Part shown: positions 10,926 through 21,188 of the stretch, piece after piece
Position numbering within the stretch: position 1 is the stretch's first letter
Layout: each line of letters starts with the position of its first letter
Assembly (NCBI GenBank): GCA_015178975.1
Contig: WHVD01000047.1
Coordinates: forward strand, 186,001-250,000
Length of the DNA: 64,000 nt
Source: Hysterangium stoloniferum
Lineage: Eukaryota > Basidiomycota > Agaricomycetes > Hysterangiales > Hysterangiaceae
Reading direction: 5' to 3'
Notes under the pieces: generated by a model
The model's input: the letters and a program-made list of their open reading frames with translations, nothing else
Databases searched by the model: none
What the model was told of the DNA's origin: nothing
Program-made: the position numbers and the translations under genes

Positions 10926-11089
10926 AGGAGTTGTTCACATAATTGATCACATTTGGTAGAAATCAATATATTTTCTTGACCATTGAATACCTCACCAACA
11001 GTAATTAAACACTCTTCAAAATATGGTATAAAAATGAGAGCAATACCTGAGTATCCAGTTGTGAAAAACCTTGACATAATGCTTGCCAA
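10856..11089 (-). pseudogene. Unrecognised protein-like fragment
   Basis: A 77-residue open stretch (ECLITVGEVFNGQENI, CDQLCEQLLQKRFIKAVNDS). Protein-like text continues on both sides in other frames (DFHSHSCDNTTLAFLEAQ further downstream on the minus strand). It looks like an exon or decayed coding region. No family is recognised. Part of it lies in the duplicated segment, so it also occurs near 56470-56540. Confidence 0.3.
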
Positions 11090-11496
11090 TGGTGATCAAC
11101 TGCCTGGCATATGAATTCAAGAGAAGTATCCAACCAACAGGAGTTTTCTTTCCATTGTTACCAAGGCTAAGTGCCTTAGCTGTCAGGGACCCTCTGTCAC
11201 AGACCCTAGGGAGCACAATTTTCTCATCTTATTGAAGTCCTGAGTCCACAGTCCAACCCCATGCCTTTTGTTACTTTCCCTCTCCTTGTGGATATCAACT
11301 ACTCTGGCTAATACATGCCTCTGAGGAGTAGGTGATTAACTTAGAAGCTCACAGCATTAGTGTTCCATTGTGGGAAAGGCCCCTGTTCTGTATCAGGTAG
11401 AGTTATTTTTAGACTACTGGGTGCCTATGGGTCACACCTTGCAGGAGGAATTCCTTAGACTGTTTCTCTTCAGATTCCCTCCTGCTAGGTGAGTTA
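11090..11496. other. No recognisable feature
   Basis: Unique-looking non-coding sequence between the protein-like fragment and the palindrome-ended unit. I see no gene, repeat or RNA here. Confidence 0.4.
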
Positions 11497-11503
11497 GGTA
11501 GTG

Positions 11504-11543
11504 TTGGAAACCACTAAGCCAACGTTGGCTTAGTGGTTTCCAA
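11504..11543. repeat. 40-bp perfect palindrome, left
   Basis: TTGGAAACCACTAAGCCAAC followed immediately by its exact reverse complement, with no spacer. The same palindrome is present at the other end of the unit (15056-15095). Confidence 0.95.
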
Positions 11544-11771
11544 CATAAAGTAAACTCCGACCCGAAGGTCAGTAGTAACTCCCCTATGACTTGTTTAAGG
11601 CCGGTAGCCAACATTGTGTGGGCCAACATATATATTAAATAATTTTTATCCCTCTTAATGCCACTTATAAGTTATTTTTGCCACTTATTTTTGGGCTTGA
11701 AACTATTGGTATGGGCAGGGATTGAACTCACGACCTTGTGGGGTCTTCGGAGTATCGGAGTTTACTTTATG
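11544..11771. mobile_element. 228-bp MITE-like insert, left copy
   Basis: Ends are the perfect 17-bp inverted repeat CATAAAGTAAACTCCGA...TCGGAGTTTACTTTATG. On the minus strand it includes GTTCAATCC, matching the RNA polymerase III B-box consensus, followed by a tRNA-like 3' half ending CCATACCA. An A box is not apparent. The inverted copy at 14828-15055 differs at about two positions. Confidence 0.7.
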
Positions 11772-12021
11772 CTCAAGACCCATATTATTAGGGAGTCAAG
11801 GATAAGTATAATCGACTACCTGTAACTATACAGTAGTTGCCTCATTTATATACGTTTTCTCGATTATGTAGGCGCTGGGGGAGTCGGGGTGAAATGCCCG
11901 AGAACAAAGGGCGGAAGAACCTTTATGTCTCAGCTCATATTGCCCCCTGATCGGGAAAAGTAGAACGGTGTTTTCTTCACCTTCCAACACTCCTCCTCAC
12001 CGATGCTTTTCTACCACTGTC

Positions 12022-12470
12022 TTATTGTAGACCAAGTAGTCTTCGTAGTCCCATGGATTGTGGACCTTCCAGGGCCTTTGTGAATATGTCGGTCATGGAT
12101 GGTTTGCTGCAGTATATTGAGTGAGATGTGAATGTCGAAGGAAGTCGAGATAATGGAATGGATGATAATAAATTTGGGAAAATTCCCACCACACTTCGGA
12201 AAGTGAGATTGTGATACATAGGATCCAATGTGCTGTGGGGGTGGTTGTGATCAGAATTGAAAGTGAATTCGAATCGTGAATGGTAGCTGGCCATGATCCA
12301 CTTCGAACTCTCCAGTCCATTCTTTTTCGAAACTAGTAAGCCTGAATGCTGCCCCCCAAAAAAAATGATAACTTTAGTTGTAGGACTTGATACGCCATGA
12401 AATAGTCGTGATAATAAAAGTCGAGTTTTCCCCTTTTTTATCTGCTTTGTCGGGTCACGAAAGGTGTAGT
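12022..12470 (-). pseudogene. Ty1/copia pol C-terminal end
   Basis: The minus-strand translation ends with MTDIFTKALEGPQ and LRRLLGL, the hallmark C-terminus of copia RNase H (DIFTKAL...H...LG). The stop is followed by a polypurine run and the LTR start at 11990. Upstream sequence is only weakly coding and then turns into tandem repeats. Fossil, badly broken. Confidence 0.65.
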
Positions 12471-12850
12471 AGTCATCGGCCAGACAAGCTTTCTGAGTTG
12501 CATAATGTAGGACTAGATTCACCTCCTCGACTGGCATAGGCCTGTACGAACGTCGACGTACTGTTAGACAATTGTAGAAATAAGTAGCAGTCATCAGCCA
12601 GACAAGCTTGCTGAGTCGCACATGACAGGACTGAAATTCTCCTCCTCGAATCGCATAGCTTTGGTGCGCCGACGAGGGTACAAAATTTGAAGTGAATTTT
12701 GGGTCGTATAACATAGGTCCAAAATAAAGCTTTCTGGGTCGTATATCGTAGGTCCAAAATAGAGCTTGCTGGGTCGTATAACGTAGGTCCAAAATTCTCC
12801 TCCTCGGCCCGTGTAGGTCTTGTATAAGGACCGACGCATTGCTAGACAAG
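12465..12850. repeat. Degenerate 120-bp repeats with a 43-bp subrepeat
   Basis: Three degenerate units share gccagacaagcttxctgag, ctcctcctcg and a gtcgacg/gccgacg ending. Inside the third, a block of about 43 bp containing gggtcgtataxcxtaggtcc is repeated three times (about 12700-12800). The long minus-strand reading frame over this stretch is a by-product of the repeats. Confidence 0.7.
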
Positions 12851-12929
12851 TAATAAAAAGTAGTAGATTATTGAGGGTATTCCAGAGTCGGATTTGGCCA
12901 GAAAAAAAATAATTGTGCTGTAAATTTTG

Positions 12930-13130
12930 TCCCCGAATTGGCCACTCAGAGGTGGGTGCAGTGGACTTGGAACAAGCGGTTCCATAAGATTCAAGTTATT
13001 GCCCTACGTTTCGTCACCGGCCAGACAGAGGTGGTCGCAGTCAACCTGGAACAGGCAGTTCCAAAAAAAAATAATCTGTGCCATAGATTTTGTCCCTAAA
13101 AGGTAGACTGTGGAACAGGCGGTTCCCAGA
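12930..13130. repeat. Two to three degenerate GGAACA-GCGGTTCC repeats
   Basis: A unit with agaggtgg, gcagt, and ctggaacaggcagttcc is repeated near 12945-12990, 13025-13065 and partially 13105-13130, with ataatctgtgccatagattttgtcccta between. Non-coding. Confidence 0.55.
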
Positions 13131-13261
13131 AAAGGTTTAATCTGTGCCATTATAAATGTGCTTGAGATACCTTATAAATGTGCCAATATTTTTGTCGCCA
13201 ACAGCAGACATTGGAAAGAGGCGATCCGGAAAAAATGGTGCCGACGCAGAATGTACGGTGA

Positions 13262-13465
13262 AAATTGCGCTCAGAGGCGATATAAGATGATGGTGCATAT
13301 TAGCACACTAAAAATTCGCACAGAGGCGATAATGAAGCGACGTTTATCCATCGTAATGTTTGTAAAATTGTGCTCAGAGGCGATGTAAGATGATGGTGTG
13401 TATTGGCACACTAAAAATTTGCACAGAGGCGATAATAAAATGACGTTTATGCATCGTAATGTTGT
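13262..13465. repeat. Two tandem copies of a unit of about 110 bp
   Basis: The unit begins gcgctcagaggcgatataag, passes through gcacactaaaaatt and gcacagaggcgataat, and ends catcgtaatgtt. It is present twice in tandem with about 90 percent similarity by eye. No coding potential. Confidence 0.75.
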
Positions 13466-13699
13466 GGGCAGTGTTTGAAATGGACGCTGTCATGATAGCA
13501 GACGTCCTTGCATCGCCGATTGGATAGGCCAGATAAGGTGACAAATTTGAGCACGTTGAGCGCAGATGCTGTCAAAACATGTGGTGACAATGAGACAATG
13601 AAGTGGATGCGACTACGTGCCAGGCTAAGAATAGTAAGTCCATGAAGGGCTCAGGCTCCATGGTATGCTGAATAGATGATTGCTGAGCGTCGTAACCTA

Positions 13700-14380
13700 A
13701 ACAAAGGGGTGCCGCTTCCTTCCATGGTGCGGTGTTCTCTTCTCACTCCTCCTCACCACGCTACTCTTCCTGTTGCCACCACAGCCATGCAAAGGGATGG
13801 ATAAGATAAGTGTCGTGACCATTACATGATAGGAACCAATGCGATGGAGAGCGATTAGGGACAGTGCTGAGCTGATAAGGATGGCCGACACGACTATGTG
13901 GTGTCTTGATGCTCAACACTCCTCCTCCCACTGTCGCGTGGTTTCAGAGACGTTACATATATGAGTTGTCGATCGTTGAACGGTGGCATCCAGTCCTGGA
14001 ATCAATGAGTCATCGAGAATGTTGAGCGCAGATGCAATAGACGTGGTGGTGATGAGATAAATGAAGCGAACGCAATTACGCGCTAGAGTAGGTTGAGAGA
14101 GACATTGAAGGATGGCGGGTATGATGCACGCACAACGAGTGCGGTGAAGGATGGATAGACACTATTGCGCAGCGAACCTAAACAAAGGAGGGGCCGCTTC
14201 TTTCCATAGTGCGGTGTTCTCTTCTCAATACTCCTCCTCACCGCTCTAAAGAATGGAAGATATGAAGGCAGCCACGATCAGTGCATTGAACATAAACATA
14301 GGGAGCGCCTCCTTCCTATTGTGCGGTGTCTTAACTTTCAATGCTCTCCCTCACCGCTCTACTCCTCCTGTTACGTAGTT
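13700..14380. repeat. Dispersed copies of the copia polypurine/LTR-start junction
   Basis: The motif gcggtgttctcttctca...ctcctcctcacc appears near 13728, 14210 and 14318, with a weaker form near 13898. It resembles 11967-12002, where the polypurine tract meets the copia LTR. The surrounding text also repeats (aaacaaagg...gccgcttcc). The stretch has no supported gene. Confidence 0.55.
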
Positions 14381-14827
14381 CCCTGCCGGAGACCTAAAAA
14401 GGAAACACGCAACCGAATAAATTGGGGTAATGTGAGACAAGATATGATCGGTTCGAAAGAGAGATGGATGAGATAGGAGTGATGGCCAGCAAAGACAGGC
14501 GAGCGATGTGAGGTGAGTCGAGAAAGAGAAACGGATTCGGATAACCGATCACGACTGGTAATGACCGCTCGAAAAATAATGCAGGAAGGTGTAACGCAGA
14601 TGGTTGAAAAGTTTGCATTGAATAGAATTATAGTAGATGTGATAAATGGGTTTTCGAATGGTTATTGTTGGGATTAGTCCTGAATAATAAGCCCTAAAGA
14701 AAATATTGCGAAGAGCATTTCAAAGATGAATACAACCTGTGCAGAAAGTGGAAGGTGGGTCTGGAGACTTGAAAACACAATTGGACAGTGTTTCGAGACT
14801 TGGTTATACGGCGCGAGCCGGGCACAA

Positions 14828-15055
14828 CATAAAGTAAACTCCGATACTCCGAAGACCCCACAAGGTCGTGAGTTCAATCCCCGCCCATACCAATAGTTTC
14901 AAGCCCAAAAATAAGTGGCAAAAATAACTTATAAGTGGCATTAAGAGGGATAAAAATTACTTAATATATATGTTGGCCCACACAATGTTGGCTACCGGCC
15001 TTAAACAAGTCATAGGGGAGTTACTACTGACCTTCGGGTCAGAGTTTACTTTATG
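14828..15055. mobile_element. 228-bp MITE-like insert, right inverted copy
   Basis: Inverted duplicate of 11544-11771, with CATAAAG...CTTTATG ends. On the plus strand it shows GTTCAATCC (B-box-like). It is part of the 270-bp inverted end of the 3.6-kb unit. Confidence 0.7.
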
Positions 15056-15095
15056 TTGGAAACCACTAAGCCAACGTTGGCTTAGTGGTTTCCAA
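15056..15095. repeat. 40-bp perfect palindrome, right
   Basis: Identical to 11504-11543. Because it is a palindrome it reads the same in either orientation. It ends 2 bp before the GGTAG target duplication. Confidence 0.95.
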
Positions 15096-15179
15096 CAGGT
15101 AGTTACTTGTATATATATTAGTTCTAATATATCTTTGGATTCCCTCCTGCTAGCCTAGTGTGAGTATCACAGGCAGCAA

Positions 15180-16520
15180 GGGTTGCCCTTACATTAGCAG
15201 TATCTGGGAGATAACCATCATTTTGAAATCTTTTAGAAGTTGAATTTCAGTGGACTTTAATTCATCCTAACTGATGAGCATTCTTAGTCCAATGTTTCAT
15301 AGTCCCATATACCACTGGTACCCTGATTGCTCAGCAATACCCTGCACCTCTAGAAGATTCACAAATGAAAATAATCCCTCTAGACCTTCCATAAGTCCTA
15401 AATTGTGACCAAGCCCACTGTAAAGTCTAAAATGCATGGCTTCTTCAGCATTTGTAGTATCTGGTAGTCACTCCCAGAGATCTTCTTTCATGGTTTGAAA
15501 TGGCTTAAAAAAGGATTTGGGAAGTTCTGTCCTGCTGCCACCAATCCATCCAGTTTTTAATACTTGGAAAGTCATGTACATATAAGTGCTGCAGCATGTG
15601 CTTTAAAGTCTAACAAACCTAGAGCATGTGATCCAAAAGTGTCTTGTAGCTGGGGCTATACCACACCACTAATCTTTTTGAGACAAGTGATGCCACTATG
15701 AAAATGCTGATAGCATCCTTTCAAAAGTGAGTTTGATGCCTTAGTTATGTAATTCCTCATTATTTCATGTATTGCCTTCCATGGTTGACCAAAACTGAAT
15801 AAAAGCCTCCACAAAGCCATTTGCCTGAGCTTGACTGAAATCAACAACACATACACAGAAACAGTTAATTGGGTCCCTGCTTCTGACATTGAGAGGCAAT
15901 ACTTTGAAACAGCATTAGAAAGTGTATTTGATAATGATTGGAAGTGGTGTCATTAGCTGCTGAGAAGAGAACTGGAACCCAACAATAAAGATGTTGAGAA
16001 TATACAAATAATACTATAAGCACCCAATCACTCATTCTCCAATAGCCATGTGCAGCATCAGAGACAAATCCATGGACAGCATGATACTGAACAACACAAC
16101 ATCTAGCATTAGTTGTAGCACCATCCAATAAGTTTGAAGTACAAGGATTGTAGTTGGTCCAACCTCACTACATATAATGTAAAAAATCAGGATGACAAGA
16201 TCCAAACTTAGCTAGCTGTTCCAATGCTGATTCTGCAGTCCCTCCAATAATCTTATTTCCTTTGTGTACAATTTTCTTCTCATACCAAACACAATCAACA
16301 TTTAATAGAACTGGGGATATCTCTGTGTGTCATGAACATAAAAGCTCAAATTCTGATAAAATTCCAAAATAAGAGGAATAACTGAATAAATTTCAGAAAG
16401 TCTGGTAAGCAGTTTAAGTGATCCAGTATGCCAAGAGTTCCAAATTACACATCCACAGGGATCCAAAGTATTCACAGATGATACTTCTGATATGAGATTT
16501 TACCAGCAGGGAATTCACCA
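15180..16520 (-). pseudogene. Decayed transposase-like gene (PDTTNAEEAMH family)
   Basis: Minus-strand text in several frames matches a protein family I recall as abundant in Agaricomycete repeats: ARCCVVQYHAVHGF and DAAHGYWRMSDWVLIVLFVYS near 16030-16120, VVDFSQAQANGFVEAFIQFW near 15800-15850, LLKGC near 15720, PDTTNAEEAMH at 15432-15464, and LYSGLG..LGLMEGL near 15400. Blocks fall in the expected order, but many stops and frame changes separate them, so it cannot be functional. It is probably the transposase of a DNA transposon. Element ends were not found. Confidence 0.55.
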
Positions 16521-17860
16521 CAAGCAGTATAAAGATTTAAAGCTTATATATATCTCTGGCTGGTATTAAAATGTAAAAAGCAGATAAACACTAAATCTAC
16601 ACCTTAGAGTCTAGAGTCTAAGCCATTCACACTGTATAAGTGAAAGAGGTACAAGGCTACAGCAAACTAGAATCTTGCAGGTGTAGTTCTGACTTAATAG
16701 TTTTGATCTATCAGCCAGGTACTCCCAACTTAATCAAAGAGCAGGCTATAAAAAGGAAGAAAAAGAGACAGCTATCTAAGAGAAAGGATAGTACATACCT
16801 TTCCAAAGCAAGAGTTTCCCAAAACTCTTACAAAAGTGTGGAATAACTGGAAAGAACAATCCTCAATAACACTGGATGAATAGAGAAGCTGATCAGAGTG
16901 TCACCAAAAAATATAGTGTGGTTTGCCTCAGGAATTGCAGAGGTTGACTTTTGAATTTTCAAACTCTGACATTGAATCTCACTCTGTGGGTGCTGTGCAC
17001 TGCTGTGAGGGGTGCCACGAAAAGTGGACAATTGCTGTGAATAAACATTTTGGCTTCAAACTAAAACATAGTTATATTTTGAATGGTAATACTCAAAATA
17101 CCACTTTAAATGATATATTCTCCTAAAAAAGGGGCTAATTCACAAATTTAAACATTAAAACCCAGTCTTAAGGTAAATTAGCAGAGCCCCAGCAGTGGAT
17201 TGATATATTATGAAGAATATATACAAACTATATCTATTTTATACTAGTTAAGTGCATATTTGAAGGTTTCTTGAGGTGTTCTGTGATGTATTAGCCTTAT
17301 TTTAATACTATCTTCTGAAAAAGGAGTCCAGTGCTCTATCAAAATGTGCAAATACTCAATTCACTGCAAGGTAAAATAATTTAAGTATTTGATATTAATC
17401 AGTGGCAGCCTAAATAGACTTAGAACCCCTGAAGTCAAGAGTTTACTTGAATATATGCACCCTACTTTGCAAAGAAGGTTTTGAGAGCTGCTTTTGCAAG
17501 CTGTTCTTTTTCTGTGAAAACAAGTACTAAAATATGAATAACAATTCACTGATCCCAAAACTAGATTCGACTTCGATTCTAGCTAGTTTATATATATTTT
17601 ATACTATTTATCAAACAGTAAAAATATTTATAAACAGGTCAAAAGATTAGATATAGAATAAAACACTATTTGGCTAATATATGCTTTATTTACACTAACC
17701 TACAGGGTCTACTGTGATACTAACTTATCAGGATCTTAATGTAGTCTTAAGGATTCTGCAAGAATATTCTCAGTATTTATTTATGCCAAAAACCGGGTAG
17801 AAATTAGAATATATGTATTCCTAATCTCAATATAACCTAAAATATTTATTACTTTAATTT
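16521..17860. other. AT-rich sequence without recognised genes
   Basis: Only short unconvincing open frames (for example 16640-16846 and 16828-17031). There are scattered runs of A and T and a TATA-rich patch near 17200-17260. I see no repeats, RNA genes or domains. Confidence 0.4.
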
Positions 17861-17864
17861 ATAA

Positions 17865-18110
17865 CCAACAACTCAACTAGAGGTGGATAAGTAATAAAGG
17901 ATAGCCAGCTACTCAACTAAGAGGTGGCAAAAGGGAACAAGATTGTTTGTCAGAAGCTCAACTAAAGGTGACAAGGGGGTAGGATTATTATGTCAGAAGC
18001 TCAACTAGAGGTGACAAGGGATCCTGAGTTAGCTTAGGTCAGCAGTTCAACTAGAGGTGACTAAGTGTTTGTATATATTTGTCCAACAGCCCAACTAGGA
18101 TACTGATGTG
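17865..18110. repeat. Minisatellite, units of about 55-60 bp
   Basis: The core CAACTAGAGGTGACAAG, preceded by cagaagct or close variants, recurs about five times (near 17875, 17915, 17955, 18000, 18045), with a final weaker unit near 18090. The intervening sequence is degenerate. It lies immediately outside the hAT left end. Confidence 0.75.
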
Positions 18111-18201
18111 GTGTAGTAAATGGGTTAAAATTAGTGGTTTGCAGGGCCTGGCTCGGCTCAAAACCCCAGCTTGGACTTTCCTAAACCTCAAGCTGAGCCC
18201 A

Positions 18202-18612
18202 TGTCATGAATTGATTATTCTTCAATAAAGTCGAATAATATTCTACTGATTGAACTTGAAAGCCTCGTTCGACGAAGTATATATTCGCCCTGTCGATGAA
18301 GTAAGAGGCTATTACCAATCGCAAGAACTCACGGAAGTATTTGTCAAAGAAGTTACGACAAGATAGATTACTAGTATCACTAATTCACAGATATTTCGAC
18401 TGACTTCCCTCGCTCCTTTTGTTGCCCTTTTATGCTTTTCTTCCTATCGTTATGACTATGTTATGAACTAATAATGAAATCATACATGATGTCAAAATGA
18501 GACATGTCGAAAGAGATTCAATGTTGTCGAATAATGTTCGGGTTTGTCGAGTCAAATTTGATAGTTACCTTTGAATATTTGTGACAATATGTGACTTGTG
18601 ACAGTTGTGACA
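18202..18612 (-). mobile_element. Solo LTR B with target duplication GCCCA
   Basis: 411-bp LTR (plus-strand ends TGTCATGAATTG and GTTGTGACA), flanked by GCCCA at 18197-18201 and 18613-18617. It keeps most CpG sites that other copies have lost, for example ttcgacgaag, so it is among the younger copies. The RNA-start box is intact (atatttcgact on the plus strand). Confidence 0.92.
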
Positions 18613-18905
18613 GCCCAGGTAGAGGGCTCAGGCTCGGCTCAGGCTCAGGCTGCAGCTCTAGGGGGCAAAATGTGTCGAATTTCTCTGATGTTGTACCTAC
18701 ACAACACTTTGAACAAAAACCTCCTCATCATCTAAATCCTCAAAGCCCTCATCATCTTCAAGGTCTCCAATGAAGTCATCCCAACTCCCAGGCTCCCCCC
18801 TCCCCTCAACAGACTCCAAGATTGTGCTTGGTTCTTCTCGGTAGATCAGTTCTCAGTGATGGAGGCACTTCCGTTTTGCAGAGGAACATGCCTGGATGCA
18901 TGTCA

Positions 18906-20936
18906 TCAACAGTGGGTTATGGGTGAAGGGAATAGGATGTTGGTTGCCTTGACACTTATTGCCCGCACAAGGCCCACCACATCATGCCCATTACCAACCA
19001 TGAGGTCAGCCTCTGGTTCTGCTGGATTGTAGTGTTTTGACTTGCTGTGTGTTGAAATCAATGCCTGTGTCGCAAGGTTGATAATATGAGTGAGACATCT
19101 AGGAGCTGTCCATGTTAAAGGGAGAAGATGAAATAGAAGTCTCATACACACTGAATATGATCTTTTTCTGGGTGGAATGTTTGTCCCATCTCTGCACAGA
19201 TATGTTTTGCAAACTCTTTGAGCATGGTGCCATTGTTTGATGCATTGTCGCAAGTTACATGACCAATCTATATTTACTGATGACAGTCAACTTGCTTTGG
19301 GAGTTTTAAGTGTGACATACCTTATGTGCAATCCCCAAGCATGCAACAATCTTGAACAAGGCTTGACCCAGCCGCACACCATGGTGTGCATTGTTCAACT
19401 GTGTAAAACCTAGCAACATGGTCTGAAGTTCCCACTGACCATTGACCTCCTCAATCCAGGACCCAGTAACAGCAAAGTAACCATTGATATTTGAGGCCTG
19501 CCATGCGTCACAAGTTAAACTAACTTTACCTTTTACCGTGTCACTCTATGGGATGACTGTCAGCAAAACATAAATAAAGAGTGATATGATTTGATCACAC
19601 CATTAGCCTCCTACATAGTGCAATCAGTTGTGCCTTGAAGGTGTCAAGGATCACCTGGCGTGTTTGGTGGCCATTTGGAATCTTCACCCCATTGGTTGCA
19701 CGTGCTGCAATATGTATCATATTTTGGAAAGCTGGGTGGTGGAATGCTTGGATTGGCTATTATCAAACATCATTTGAATATGTACTGTATTGTATGATTG
19801 GAACCTCTGTTACCTAGTCAGTCGATACAAGCCACCCTATTGCTGTCTCACAAAACAGGTTATCTGTGTATGGAATGACTCTCTCTCGATGTGGTTTCTC
19901 TTCCAGGTGAGGATCAAGGCATTGTTGTGTGTCCTTCATGGTTGCCTGACGATGACATTTAGCATCCTTGGGCAACATTGATTGGAACTCATTTTCAGTG
20001 GCCCATTTGAGGTATACTCCCTACCATAGGATGAAACATTCAATGAAGTGGAAATATAAGAATAGATGAATTTACTTTGTGATATGATTCCATGTGTCGT
20101 CGACAGGTGGTCACATCTGTGACAAGAGACACCTTATGTTTCGGAGACTTTCTACTGTAAAGCCAGGCACCAGAGGTCAACGAAGGAAAGGTTTCCACAG
20201 TTGTATAAACACTCACGAGCAAATGCAACAATTGCGGTAATTTTAGTCTTTCTGGATAAAGCTCGGTGTGAAGAAATGATCAATGTCACGGCTTCGATCC
20301 TTCAATGACATTTTTGGAGCGGCATTGGGAATAGGTTGGATGTCCACATCGATGAGAAAACCATCTTTGTCAATGGCTTCTGATTGATGACTCTCTGGTG
20401 GCAGATTATGGTTTATAATTCAGTCTACTATATTATCTGAATGAGAATGTCTTGCCTTGCTCTGGTGAATTTTCTGAAACACCTTGCCTTTCCTCATCAC
20501 TCTCATTGATTAATGATTAAGTGTCGTGACTTTTTGCTCCCTAGGTTTCAAGAGTTATGTAGTAACCAAAAAAAACTCAAGCAAGACATGATGTACAATG
20601 CCTAATCAGGTCTTGATCATTGTCAGAGTCATCACCACCCTCAATCGTCAGGTTTGAATGCTTGCCAGTTGTGGGTAGTTCCAGCGATGAAGTGACAGTT
20701 GTTAGTAGAATTGGTGATGTCCACCCAGATGTTTCTAGTGTTGATCTTGTTGTATCTTGACCACTAGCAGCCTCAGCAGCTTCAGCCATCCTTCTTGCAT
20801 TGATAGCATCTTTGTGAGAGCGCAGCTCAGCAGATGCAATATTTGCTGGGTCGACAACTTTGCTTGCTGGATGTAAACCCCATTTGGGGCGGGACACTGA
20901 TAGCACGGATGGCATTGATGTAGCACCCTTTGCCAT
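18906..20936 (-). pseudogene. hAT transposase pseudogene
   Basis: Minus-strand pieces in order: N-terminal segment from 20936 (MAKGATSMPSVL...) to 20577; a BED-finger-like region at 20040-20231 (TCRRHMESYH); a segment reading ARATNGVKIPNG near 19690; a central part with WELQTMLLGF near 19430; and HIINLATQALISTH with SKHYNPAEPEADL at 18990-19100. The last matches fungal hAT transposases (CLAHVINLATQAL). Frame changes and stops between the blocks show that it is inactive. Some gaps may be former introns. Confidence 0.75.
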
Positions 20937-21188
20937 TGGAAGTTACCTCAAATCTGGGTCTCTTAAACCGTTTTGGTCAGGGCAGTTGAAAACTGTACAG
21001 TTGAACCAAGTGGAGCACCATGATGTATGACTAAAAGCCTGGGCCCAAGGGCTTGGCTCAGGCTTTCAAAATCCTGGGCTGAGCCCTTGGGCTGCCTGAG
21101 CCTTATGTGAAGGCTTGGCTCAGCTCGGGCTTTGAGGGCTCGGCAGCCAGGGCTTTCAGGCTTTGGGCCCAGCCTTGCAAAACCACTA

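Larger units (their letters stand above)
11502..11990 (-). mobile_element. Copia-type 3' LTR
   Basis: 489 bp with plus-strand ends TGTTGGAAACC and CCTTCCAACA. It is directly next to a polypurine run on the minus strand (ggtgaggaggag) and then the pol end at 12022. TGTTGG...CCAACA ends and a 5-bp target site fit Ty1/copia. A 228-bp TIR-bearing insert (11544-11771) sits inside it. Confidence 0.65.
11502..15097 (-). mobile_element. 3.6-kb unit with 270-bp inverted ends and copia remains
   Basis: The ends are TGTTGGAAACC and GGTTTCCAACA with a perfect 5-bp duplication GGTAG (11497-11501, 15098-15102). The outer 270 bp at each side (11502-11771, 14828-15097) are inverted copies with about two differences. 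Each is a 40-bp palindrome plus a 228-bp insert. On the minus strand a Ty1/copia pol end (DIFTKAL motif) is followed by a polypurine run and an LTR-like start at 11990. It looks like a copia fossil whose 5' end was replaced by an inverted copy of its 3' end. The copia part is broken. Confidence 0.7.
18132..21188 (-). mobile_element. hAT DNA transposon, invaded by a solo LTR
   Basis: Terminal inverted repeats TAGTGGTTTGCAGGGCCTGG and, from the other end, TAGTGGTTTTGCAAGGCTGG. Both ends carry a subterminal array of GGCTCAGG/GGGCTTGG-like repeats. The flanks gttaaaat and gttttaaa resemble a decayed 8-bp target duplication. The internal minus strand has a BED-type region and hAT catalytic-region motifs. 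The solo LTR B at 18202-18612 lies inside the left subterminal repeats and adds about 416 bp. Confidence 0.8.

Noticed and set aside
10754-10942. 62-codon frame MIMGLLLGFTRVKL..., repeated at 56367
   Set aside because: Its presence in both copies is explained by segmental duplication. No protein-like features or start context.
11544-11771. Possible tRNA gene on the minus strand
   Set aside because: Only a B-box and T-arm-like half are present. No acceptor, D-arm or A box could be paired, so I keep it as part of a MITE-like repeat.
12022-12849. 275-codon minus-strand frame as a complete gene
   Set aside because: Only the last 25 codons match copia. The remainder runs through tandem repeats and has no domain.
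14667-15097. A direct 5' copia LTR beginning TGTTGGGATTAG
   Set aside because: It does not align in direct orientation with 11502-11990. The real relationship of the right end to the left end is inverted.
17865-18110. CRISPR-like regularly spaced repeats
   Set aside because: Units are degenerate, the spacing varies, the genome is fungal, and no cas genes are present. A minisatellite explains it.
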